Below, in pieces: positions 1 to 6,156 of a DNA stretch of 6,274 nucleotides (positions are counted from its first letter, which is position 1; each line of letters opens with the position of its first letter). The stretch covers positions 1-6,274 of the forward strand of contig DGUG01000235.1 of the NCBI GenBank assembly GCA_002394535.1, in the 5' to 3' direction. The position numbers and the translations under genes were made by a program. Origin of the DNA: Lachnospiraceae bacterium UBA4316 (lineage in GTDB: Bacteria > Bacillota > Clostridia > Lachnospirales > Lachnospiraceae). The notes under the pieces were generated by a model, which did no database searches, was not told the origin of the DNA, and saw only the letters and a program-made list of their open reading frames with translations.

Positions 1-849
1 TCCGTTGATAAACCTTATGAGAGCATGCAGTATGATGGGAAATATTACGCATACAAAAACGGGAATGCTCTTCCGATGGCGTTTACAGCTCCGGAGGGAC
101 TTTCGGATTACGATATAAACGAAGGGAATACATTTGAAAAACAAAACAGACTTGCTTCATTATGGAATGACAGACCTGTATTTATCAAGGTGGATCCGGA
201 GGTGTCGCTGTCAGGTGCGAAAGAGGAAGAGGGACGTTATGTGAGGACGGATGAAGAAGGCTATATTATTTATGATATTACCGTAACCCAAAAAATGCCA
301 TTGTACTTTTATTTTTATGCACCCGGAAGACAAAACGGTGAAGTGTTTGTAAACGGAGAATCAAGGGATGTGTATTTTACGGTCAATCACTGGAATACAC
401 TTTGTGCCGGAATCTTTGAGCCGCAAGATAAGGTTGAGATCAAAATGCAGATCCTTGAAGATGAACTGGAGATTACCGAAAGCTGCTTCTACTATGAGGA
501 TACGGATGCTTTGCGGGAGTGGGCAGACGCAGCGGGAAAGCTTAATGAATCCATAGGAGCCGTAAATGAGATCACAAGCTCGGATCTTATGTTTTCCACA
601 GATTCCGCGAAGGAAGAGACCATCGTAATGTCGATACCGTATGAGGATTCATGGCGCATTACTTGTGACGGAAAAAGGATTAAGTCCGCACCGGTAATTG
701 AACAGCTTATGAGCTTTCAGGTTCCCGAAGGAAGGCATATCATAGAAATGAAATATATTCCCAAAGGGACGGGAGCCGGTATCGCAGTAAGCATAATCGG
801 AATCATATTGTTTTTCGGACAGATAGTTTATTCTAGGAAGAGAGCTTAA
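1..849 (+). CDS. YfhO family membrane protein, C-terminal part (5' end outside window)
   Basis: The reading frame is open from base 1, eight codons before the first visible ATG, so this is the last ~282 codons of a longer gene; YfhO proteins are usually 800 residues or more. The visible part is an extracytoplasmic domain followed by one membrane segment (visible residues ~258-277, GIAVSIIGIILFFGQIVY) and a short positively charged tail RKRA. Family-like features are FEKQNRLASLW near visible residues 45-55, matching the conserved 'PFe.QN' region, and SIPYEDSWRITCDGKRI at ~211-227, matching the 'sipYd.GW.v.vDGk.v' motif, followed by PEGRHIIEMKYIPKG. In Bacillus and Listeria, YfhO is a GT-C-like membrane glycosyltransferase involved in lipoteichoic acid glycosylation. 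The substrate here is unknown, and the catalytic N-terminal part is not in view. The stop codon lies inside the 3' end of the converging acyltransferase gene. Confidence 0.85.
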   Translation, partial: SVDKPYESMQYDGKYYAYKNGNALPMAFTAPEGLSDYDINEGNTFEKQNRLASLWNDRPVFIKVDPEVSLSGAKEEEGRYVRTDEEGYIIYDITVTQKMPLYFYFYAPGRQNGEVFVNGESRDVYFTVNHWNTLCAGIFEPQDKVEIKMQILEDELEITESCFYYEDTDALREWADAAGKLNESIGAVNEITSSDLMFSTDSAKEETIVMSIPYEDSWRITCDGKRIKSAPVIEQLMSFQVPEGRHIIEMKYIPKGTGAGIAVSIIGIILFFGQIVYSRKRA

Positions 850-2083
850 ACAGTTCCTCCGTTGCAAGCCGTGTTTTTGCCACGACATCTTTCTTTTCAG
901 GAAAGCAGTAATACAGTACGTCTTTGTCTCCTATACATATAACGTCGCCGATCTCATACCAGAAGTAATCACTGTAGCAGCTGTAACACTTTCTCGGTCC
1001 CTGTTCATAGTGAAGGGCTCCGTCACATCCGTCGAGAACGAATCCGTTTATACCATGATGAAGGTGACCATCCCCAACCATATAAAGAGCCTTGTAGTCA
1101 ACTATCATTCCGATCTTCACATCGGTATCAAGGCTGTAAGTCCCCTCTTCAATCTCTTTTTTAACCTCCTCCCTTTCCCACAAATACCAGTCGGGTATAT
1201 GTGAGAAGATGGTATTGTCCGCTCTTGAGAAGAGTCTTCCGAATTCGTCCATATCGTAAAGAGCCCCGCAGTTATGGCATACGAATGTGGTTCCGATACC
1301 TTCGGTATTACCTTCCGCATGGCAGTGAGGACATTTGTACAATATGCGGTTCAGTCCGTCGGCCCGGAAGTTTTCCGTAATGCTAACATGATTTTCTAAC
1401 TGCCACTTAAAATAATCAAATGAGAATGCCCTATCAAGTATGTCGTCAATGTCCGGAACAGAAGTGTTTTTGATCTCTTCGGGAGTCAGGAGACACTCCA
1501 TTTTGGCCGATACTTTGATCTTTCTCTTTTGAAGATTGTTATACAGAGGGTCTCTTGCAAATGATCCGTATGTGGTGATCATGACTACGGGAACTTTAAG
1601 AGCTTTAAACAGTACCCCGAGTTTTCTCGGAAGCCTTGTTGCGGTACCATCAAAGGAATAGCTTGCCTCGGGATACATAAGGACGCTTGTTTTATTTGTA
1701 TTTACCGCATATTTCAGATCCGAAATAAGAGAAACGTCAGTTACGAATTTCTGTGTAGGTATGCATCCGAGATGACGCATAATGCTTTCTTTTCCCACAA
1801 GACCGTCAGAGGTACACACAATATTGTAGGGCATGGGTATCATCCGGGATGCAATCTCAAGATCAAGAAAACTGGAATGATTCATAAGGATAAGCCACGG
1901 TCCGTTTCCGGCTCTTTCCATGTTTTCGGTAGTATACGAAAAATCAACCGCCTTAAGATCAAAAGAGGATAAGGCTTTCATAAGTGTCCGAAGAGCGGGG
2001 TTTGGTTTTTTAGGTCTTATGTGTTCGGGTGGGGTAACAGAACGCACTTCATTGTATGATTTTTCCACGGTTTTTATTTTCAT
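833..2083 (-). CDS. PlsC-type acyltransferase with internal zinc ribbon
   Basis: A 416-residue protein with a lysophospholipid/glycerolphosphate acyltransferase (PlsC/LPLAT) core at about residues 40-205. It has the catalytic HX4D motif as NHSSFLD (His69, Asp74), the FPEGTR-like block as YPEASYSFDG (137-146), and a block IV-like VPVVMIT (164-170). The core has no N-terminal membrane helix. It is followed by a Cys4 zinc ribbon (Cys251, 254, 269, 272; CPHC...CHNC) and a ~110-residue aromatic-rich C-terminal domain (~310-416) that I do not recognise. By family it would transfer an acyl chain to a lysolipid or similar acceptor at the membrane. The extra domains make plain PlsC (~200-250 residues) an incomplete description, so substrate is uncertain. 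The ATG at 2083 has no clear Shine-Dalgarno sequence, and the next ATG in frame is codon 35. The alternative GTG at codon 13 also lacks one. Confidence 0.82.
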   Translation of the reverse strand: MKIKTVEKSYNEVRSVTPPEHIRPKKPNPALRTLMKALSSFDLKAVDFSYTTENMERAGNGPWLILMNHSSFLDLEIASRMIPMPYNIVCTSDGLVGKESIMRHLGCIPTQKFVTDVSLISDLKYAVNTNKTSVLMYPEASYSFDGTATRLPRKLGVLFKALKVPVVMITTYGSFARDPLYNNLQKRKIKVSAKMECLLTPEEIKNTSVPDIDDILDRAFSFDYFKWQLENHVSITENFRADGLNRILYKCPHCHAEGNTEGIGTTFVCHNCGALYDMDEFGRLFSRADNTIFSHIPDWYLWEREEVKKEIEEGTYSLDTDVKIGMIVDYKALYMVGDGHLHHGINGFVLDGCDGALHYEQGPRKCYSCYSDYFWYEIGDVICIGDKDVLYYCFPEKKDVVAKTRLATEELFKLSS

Positions 2084-2090
2084 AAACCGA

Positions 2091-2101
2091 ATTCTATCAT
2101 A
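2091..2101 (-). promoter_or_regulatory. Possible -10 region for the acyltransferase gene
   Basis: On the - strand the bases just before the acyltransferase start contain TATGAT (2101-2096) and, overlapping it, TGATAGAAT (2099-2091), which matches an extended -10 (TGn plus TAGAAT). No convincing -35 lies 16-18 bases upstream. A start from here would leave a leader of only a few bases before the ATG at 2083, in keeping with the missing ribosome binding site. The real promoter could also be further upstream. Confidence 0.3.
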
Positions 2102-2132
2102 TTAATTTTGACAAAGGAAGTGCTGCTTCAAA

Positions 2133-2177
2133 GTTAAAAATTGTTGAAAAGGTCGAAAATGTCCAAAATGGCAAAAT
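2133..2177 (+). repeat. Five imperfect tandem ~9-base A-tract repeats
   Basis: The units read GTTAAAAATT (2133), GTTGAAAAG (2143), GTCGAAAAT (2152), GTCCAAAAT (2161) and GGCAAAAT (2170). They are consecutive, with a shared pattern of G-T-pyrimidine-S followed by AAAA. They sit upstream of the phosphate transporter promoter, between two divergent genes. A row of similar sites with near-helical spacing could be a binding array for a regulator or a phased A-tract bend. A PhoB/PhoP-type role is tempting because of the downstream gene, but those boxes repeat about every 11 bases, so the match is not good. Confidence 0.55.
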
Positions 2178-2203
2178 CCCCTGCTATTTAGTGGGATTTT
2201 TGC
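2171..2203. repeat. Inverted repeat at the transporter promoter
   Basis: The arms GCAAAATCCC (2171-2180) and GGGATTTTTGC (2193-2203) pair with one bulged T, around a 12-base centre that can pair further (CTG with TAG). The right arm ends directly before the -10 hexamer TATACT. The left arm overlaps the last 9-base repeat. Because the neighbouring genes diverge, no terminator is needed here, and an operator in the promoter spacer is the simpler reading. It could act as a hairpin only if transcription begins further upstream. Confidence 0.5.
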
Positions 2204-2209
2204 TATACT
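2181..2209 (+). promoter_or_regulatory. Extended -10 promoter of the transporter operon
   Basis: TGCTATACT (2201-2209) is an extended -10: TGn plus TATACT, one base from the TATAAT consensus. The hexamer 17 bases upstream, CTGCTA (2181-2186), is a poor -35 (three of six bases), which is typical where an extended -10 or an activator compensates. Transcription would start near 2216, giving a ~28-base leader that contains the ribosome binding site AGAGG (2231-2235), eight bases before the ATG at 2244. Confidence 0.55.
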
Positions 2210-2243
2210 GAAAATGGCTTAAAAGGTAAAAGAGGAATAAAAA

Positions 2244-4064
2244 ATGGATATTTTCAGTGCGATTTCATTGTTTGGAGGATTGGCCCTGTTCCTGTACGGA
2301 ATGAGGCTTATGGGTAATAATCTGAAGGAGAGTTCATCCGGAACACTGAAGATCGTTATAGGAAAACTAACGGACAATGCGGTCAAAGCATTCTTTGTAG
2401 GAATGATAATGACGGCTATAATCCAGTCTTCAACAGCTACTATCGTTATTACTTCGGGTCTTGTGGCTGCAGGGATCATTTCATTCGACCAGTCATTCGG
2501 TATAATCGTTGGTGCAAATGTAGGAACTACCATAACCGGTCAGATAATCAGACTCATGGATCTAAACGCTGAAAACGGCTCTTTTCTCAAGTTTTTCCAA
2601 CCGTCAACTCTTGCGCCGATAGCCTTGATAATCGGAATAGTTCTGTTGATGGGCTTTAAATTTAAAAGAGCGGATAACGTGGGGAATATTGCCATAGGTT
2701 TTGGTATTCTCTTCACCGGACTGATGAATATGACAAGCGCTGTGAGCGCTTTTTCGGAAAGCGGGATAATAGATGTTCTGTTTGAAAACATGGGTAAAAA
2801 TCCTGTTATCGGCTATATAACCGGTGCGGCGATTGCGTTTGTTCTGCAGAGCTCGTCCGCTACGGTCGGTATGCTGCAGGCGTTTTCACAGGCAGGAACG
2901 ATTCCGTTTAATGTTGTATACGTTGTTATAACAGGTATTTATCTTGGTGACTGCGTTACCACCGGAATAGTCTGTTCCATCGGAGCCAATGCGGATTCAA
3001 AAAGAGTCGGAATGATGAACATACTGTATAATCTGGCCAAGACAATACTTGTTATTGTAGCGGTGACTGCTCTTAAGCAGACAGGAATGATAGATGGACT
3101 GTGGCACAAGACAATGCGCTCGGGCGATATAGCGAACACCAATACTATTTTTAACCTTGCAAGTGCAGTGGTGATGCTTCCGTTCGGCTGGGCTCTCAAG
3201 AAGGCGACAGTTACTATTATAAAAGATGACGAGAAAGCCCGCGGTAAATATGCAGACAAGGTTACGGCTCTCAACCCGGTGTTCTTCAGAACGCCCGCTA
3301 TCGCGTTCGGAGGTTGTTATGATGTTCTGAACGTAATGTTCAAAATTGCGAAAGAAAATATCGCAAGAGCATACTCGGCCATAGCAGAATATGACGGAAC
3401 TGTGATCGAAACCATTCATGAAGAGGAAGAGAATATAGATTATCTGACAGACTGTGTAGACAAATACCTGATACAGCTGGCGCCTTATGTCAGCGAAGAT
3501 CTGCATATCAGAATACTGAAACAGTATCATAAACTTGTATCCGAATTCGAACATTTAGGAGATTATGCCGACAAGATGGCGGATGCAGCAACGACACTCA
3601 AGGAAGAAAACGTATCACTGTCTCAAACGGCAATGAATGAGATCGGTCTTACCGAAAAGCTTATAGATGAGATATTGGATTATTCCGACAAGGCATTTGA
3701 GAAAAGGGACATAAATGCAGCTTATCATATAGAACCTTGCGTAAGTGTGCTTCAGGATATTGTAACGACACTTCATGACAATCATCTGATCAGACTTCGT
3801 GAGGGTCAGTGTACAGTAAGGGGCGGTGTTATATTCTCGGAGATTCTTACAAATATTGAGAGGATAGCCAAAACCTGTTCCAATATAGGAATAGCAACTA
3901 TCGCAAGAGTCAGTTCCGAAGTTGACAACCATGCACATTCGTATACTGCCTCAATACGGCAGGGCAAGAATGAGTTATATAACCGGGAATTTGACCGGGT
4001 ACAGAAGGAGTATTACGGCCAGTTATCTTTAATAGACAATGAAACGGAGGCAGTAGATGCTTAA
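2244..4064 (+). CDS. Na+/phosphate cotransporter family protein with C-terminal PhoU-like domain
   Basis: This 606-residue membrane protein belongs to the Na/Pi-cotransporter II family, which imports inorganic phosphate with sodium. Residues 1-~325 are the transport domain. It contains the two inverted-repeat signatures QSSTATIVITSG (61-72) and QSSSATVGMLQAFS (202-215), with GANVGTT (90-96) and the second-repeat counterpart GIYLGDCVTT (231-240). Hydrophobic segments occur around 5-20, 48-78, 82-100, 124-138, 148-165, 187-210, 222-245, 262-277 and 300-317. Residues ~350-565 form a cytoplasmic PhoU-like helical domain with EFEHLGDYADKMAD (434-447) and NIERIAKTCSNI (537-548). The length is usual for this bacterial fusion. 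It is the first gene of an operon, has a good Shine-Dalgarno sequence, and its stop overlaps the next start. The fused PhoU part is thought to regulate or sense in such transporters; that role is inferred here. Confidence 0.93.
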   Translation: MDIFSAISLFGGLALFLYGMRLMGNNLKESSSGTLKIVIGKLTDNAVKAFFVGMIMTAIIQSSTATIVITSGLVAAGIISFDQSFGIIVGANVGTTITGQIIRLMDLNAENGSFLKFFQPSTLAPIALIIGIVLLMGFKFKRADNVGNIAIGFGILFTGLMNMTSAVSAFSESGIIDVLFENMGKNPVIGYITGAAIAFVLQSSSATVGMLQAFSQAGTIPFNVVYVVITGIYLGDCVTTGIVCSIGANADSKRVGMMNILYNLAKTILVIVAVTALKQTGMIDGLWHKTMRSGDIANTNTIFNLASAVVMLPFGWALKKATVTIIKDDEKARGKYADKVTALNPVFFRTPAIAFGGCYDVLNVMFKIAKENIARAYSAIAEYDGTVIETIHEEEENIDYLTDCVDKYLIQLAPYVSEDLHIRILKQYHKLVSEFEHLGDYADKMADAATTLKEENVSLSQTAMNEIGLTEKLIDEILDYSDKAFEKRDINAAYHIEPCVSVLQDIVTTLHDNHLIRLREGQCTVRGGVIFSEILTNIERIAKTCSNIGIATIARVSSEVDNHAHSYTASIRQGKNELYNREFDRVQKEYYGQLSLIDNETEAVDA

Positions 4065-4647
4065 GATACTGAAACATTTTAAGACCGTCGGAGAACACAG
4101 AAGGATGGTAAGACAGGGGTGTTTCAGGGTAGGACTGTATTTTCAGGGCTTAACGCATGATCTTAGCAAGTACAGTCCCTCTGAGTTCCTGACCGGAGCT
4201 AAATACTATCAGGGATACAGAAGTCCCAACAATGCCGAACGGGAGAAGAAAGGGTATTCGGAGGCGTGGATCCATCATAAGGGAAGAAACAAGCACCATT
4301 ATGAGTACTGGACGGACTACAAGGCTAGCCGGGAAGGAGAGGAACACGCAATCATTCCGGTCAGGATGCCCAAGAGATATCTGGTTGAGATGTATGTGGA
4401 CAGGGTTGCCGCTTCCGCCATCTATAACAAGGGTCACTATACATGCGATATGCCGCTTAAGTATTATCAGAAGGGCGATTACACACTTCTTATGGAAGAG
4501 CATACAAGAGAGGATCTTGAAAGGCTGCTCAAGATGCTTGCATCGAACGGACCGGAAGTTACAGAGAGCTATATCAGGAACGTATATCTGAAGAATTATC
4601 CCGGGGCAAGGCTTGCGGAGTTTTTACATAATCGCAGGAAGAAATAA
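4057..4647 (+). CDS. DUF5662-like protein, function unknown
   Basis: A 196-residue soluble, probably all-helical protein with no signal peptide or membrane segment. I recognise it as DUF5662-like from THDLSKYSPSEF (33-44), GYSEAWIHHKGRNKHHYEYW (66-85) and MYVDRVAAS (112-120). The concentration of His and Asp residues (His34, Asp35, His73, His74, His80, His81, Asp115) resembles a metal-binding, HD-hydrolase-like arrangement, but no activity is established to my knowledge. Its ATG lies inside the end of the phosphate transporter gene (8-base overlap). A strong ribosome binding site, GGAGG (4046-4050), sits six bases upstream within that gene, so translation is probably coupled. The C-terminus is basic (HNRRKK). 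Confidence 0.75.
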   Translation: MLKILKHFKTVGEHRRMVRQGCFRVGLYFQGLTHDLSKYSPSEFLTGAKYYQGYRSPNNAEREKKGYSEAWIHHKGRNKHHYEYWTDYKASREGEEHAIIPVRMPKRYLVEMYVDRVAASAIYNKGHYTCDMPLKYYQKGDYTLLMEEHTREDLERLLKMLASNGPEVTESYIRNVYLKNYPGARLAEFLHNRRKK

Positions 4648-4655
4648 GAGATCCT

Positions 4656-5312
4656 ATGGCGACCAGACGAACGTTAGAGATTATCGATATATTCAAAAAT
4701 ATGTACTCCGAAGAGGTCAGATGCTACCTTACGCATTCGGATGCATGGGAGCTTCTTGTGGCTACAATTCTCAGTGCACAGTGTACTGATGCCAGAGTTA
4801 ATATCATTACAAAGGATCTGTTTGCAAAGTACAGGACGATAGAAGATTTCGCGAATGCAGATCTTGCAGAACTTGAGCAGGATATTAAGCAGGCGGGATT
4901 TTACCATAATAAGGCCAAGAACATTATCGGAAGCGCGAGGATGATACTCTCTGACTATGACGGAGAGGTTCCGAGCGATATAGAGGACCTTACAAGGCTT
5001 CCGGGAGTCGGAAGAAAAACCGCAAACGTAATTAGGGGGAATATATACGGGATAGACAGTATAGTTGTAGATACGCATGTTAAGCGTATATCGGGAAGAC
5101 TGAAGCTGACCAGGGAAGAGGATCCCGAAAAAATAGAGTATGACCTTATGAAGGTCATACCCAGGGAGTACTGGATACTTATTAATATCTGGTTTATCAC
5201 GTTTGGTCGGACGATTTGTAAGGCACAGTCTCCAAAATGTCAAGAATGTCCGCTGGTAAAATACTGTCGGGATCGGACTCCGAAGAAGAATCCGGATCAC
5301 CGGAAAGCTTGA
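4656..5312 (+). CDS. nth: Endonuclease III (DNA glycosylase/AP lyase)
   Basis: This 218-residue base-excision-repair enzyme removes oxidised pyrimidines and cuts the resulting abasic site. The helix-hairpin-helix is LPGVGRKTANVIRGN (115-129), with catalytic Lys121. The catalytic Asp139 is in VVDTHVKRISGRL. The [4Fe-4S] cluster is bound by Cys188, 195, 198 and 204 with the exact C-x6-C-x2-C-x5-C spacing. These positions are each one greater than in the E. coli enzyme, and the length is normal. The damage-pocket region LSAQCTDARVN (39-49) is also present. It starts 8 bases after the DUF5662-like gene with only a weak site (AAGAG, 4646-4650), so it is probably translated from the operon message. 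Its last 116 bases overlap the opposite-strand gene. Confidence 0.96.
   Translation: MATRRTLEIIDIFKNMYSEEVRCYLTHSDAWELLVATILSAQCTDARVNIITKDLFAKYRTIEDFANADLAELEQDIKQAGFYHNKAKNIIGSARMILSDYDGEVPSDIEDLTRLPGVGRKTANVIRGNIYGIDSIVVDTHVKRISGRLKLTREEDPEKIEYDLMKVIPREYWILINIWFITFGRTICKAQSPKCQECPLVKYCRDRTPKKNPDHRKA
5138..5160. repeat. Perfect 10-bp inverted repeat inside nth
   Basis: The arms GTATGACCTT (5138-5147) and AAGGTCATAC (5151-5160) are exact reverse complements around the three bases ATG. The element lies in nth codons for the EYDLMKVIP segment (161-169), which is moderately conserved in the family. It could form a tight mRNA hairpin or be a protein-binding palindrome. It lacks a T-run, so it is not a terminator, and chance is possible. 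Confidence 0.6.
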
Positions 5313-5937
5313 TAACAGCAGATGTATGTGAGTCAAGTATGTTCTGAAGTTTTTTGATTGTAGAAGTACGTGTCAATGAACGGATATTATCGGCGCAGTT
5401 GATAAGGCGCTGGATCTCAACATACAGACCTCTTTCGGCATACATTTCTGCAAGAGTTGTATAGGTTCCTGAGATATCTGTTCCTACGTTTACCGCAACA
5501 TTGAATGTAGCGATCGCTTCATCTTCATGTCCGGCAAGTTTGTATTCGCAACCGAGCTCATGGAGGTTCATACAAAGAGAGGTAAAATTCTGATCGTACT
5601 CTGTCAGTATCGGGAGGTTTGGAGCTCCGTATGTAAGTTTCAGGTCCGTGTTTGATATACCGGTCAAATTGACGATCTTCTTACCTGCAAGAGCGTTCAG
5701 TTCAGCGAGGATTGCGGCGCATTTTTCGTTAATTGCCGGCTCAGGTGAGGGTATACTGTCAAGGGGCACCTCAATGAACGGGAGATCATCAAGAGGCTTT
5801 TTAAGCGTACTGTCGGCACGGCGCTCTTTTTCGCGGAAACTTCTGATGCCGTCGCCGGGTTTTTCGGAAGTGATCTTCATAAATACAAAGATGAACCCGG
5901 CAACTATTACAATGGTTGTAAACAGCGGAGATATCAT
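5197..5937 (-). CDS. Membrane-anchored protein with TPR-like helices, function unknown
   Basis: A 246-residue protein. Residues 4-20 (PLFTTIVIVAGFIFVFM) form one N-terminal membrane segment. A charged, proline-containing linker follows (~21-70), then a helical region. Residues ~118-185 look like one or two TPR-type helical pairs, with LGCEYKLAGHEDEAIATFNVAV (128-149) as the best match and YTTLAEMYAERGLYVEI as the next helix. The last ~38 residues are rich in Ser and Asp and have low complexity. I cannot name a family. The start at 5937 has a modest ribosome binding site (TAGGT on the - strand, 5950-5946), eight bases upstream. The end of the gene is antisense to the final 116 bases of nth. 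The low-complexity tail may therefore be sequence forced by, or simply read through, the nth codons. Confidence 0.7.
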   Translation of the reverse strand: MISPLFTTIVIVAGFIFVFMKITSEKPGDGIRSFREKERRADSTLKKPLDDLPFIEVPLDSIPSPEPAINEKCAAILAELNALAGKKIVNLTGISNTDLKLTYGAPNLPILTEYDQNFTSLCMNLHELGCEYKLAGHEDEAIATFNVAVNVGTDISGTYTTLAEMYAERGLYVEIQRLINCADNIRSLTRTSTIKKLQNILDSHTSAVIKLSGDPDSSSESDPDSILPADILDILETVPYKSSDQT

Positions 5938-6021
5938 ATATAATTACCTATTATTTATGTTAGGTTCTTCAATAGCGAAAATGCTTATTTCGTTTACGAT
6001 AGAACAAACGAGGACAAAGTC
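5938..6021. promoter_or_regulatory. Short divergent promoter region
   Basis: These 84 bases separate the TPR-like gene (- strand) from the small membrane protein (+ strand) and must hold promoters for at least one of them. I see TACGAT (5995-6000) as a weak + strand -10 without a good -35. A 6-base inverted repeat, TCGTTT (5990-5995) with AAACGA (6006-6011), overlaps the ribosome binding site GAGGA (6010-6014). No strong consensus promoter is visible on either strand. Confidence 0.35.
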
Positions 6022-6129
6022 ATGATGAATTTTCGTAACAAAAAAACAAAGCAGGCAGTATCGGCGGTAATCATCATTATTCTGGTACTTGCAATGGTAG
6101 TACCTACTTTGCTTTACGTAGTATCATAA
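6022..6129 (+). CDS. Small single-pass membrane protein, 35 residues
   Basis: The frame encodes 35 residues: a basic, polar N-terminus (MMNFRNKKTKQ) followed by one strong hydrophobic segment (about 12-34, including VIIIILVLAMVVPTLL), and then a stop. GAGGA at 6010-6014 is seven bases before the first of two adjacent ATG codons, so the first ATG is preferred. The basic-then-hydrophobic layout predicts a single membrane helix with the N-terminus inside. It is followed 27 bases later by a secreted-protein start on the same strand, so the two may form one operon. No function can be assigned. It is short enough to be missed by default gene calling. Confidence 0.65.
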   Translation: MMNFRNKKTKQAVSAVIIIILVLAMVVPTLLYVVS

Positions 6130-6156
6130 TCAAAATAGGAAAGTGTGTCAATTGAG

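Noticed and set aside
2171..2203. Inverted repeat as a rho-independent terminator
   Set aside because: The flanking genes diverge, so no transcript needs ending here. The promoter -10 follows at once, so an operator is the simpler reading.
2997..3554. 185-codon open frame on the - strand opposite the phosphate transporter
   Set aside because: It is a shadow of a well-supported transporter gene. The translation is a patchwork of Cys, His and Tyr without domain features.
5291..5304. TCCGG-ATCA-CCGGA hairpin near the end of nth, as a terminator
   Set aside because: The stem is only five bases, lies within coding sequence on both strands, and neither side is followed by a real T-run.
4674..5336. 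220-codon open frame on the - strand opposite nth
   Set aside because: It is antisense to a gene with complete catalytic and cluster motifs, has no recognisable domain or ribosome binding site, and its composition looks like a shadow frame.
5648..6025. 125-codon + strand open frame opposite the TPR-like gene and through the divergent gap
   Set aside because: It lies mostly antisense to the better-supported anchored protein, has no ribosome binding site, and runs through the intergenic region into the small membrane protein start.
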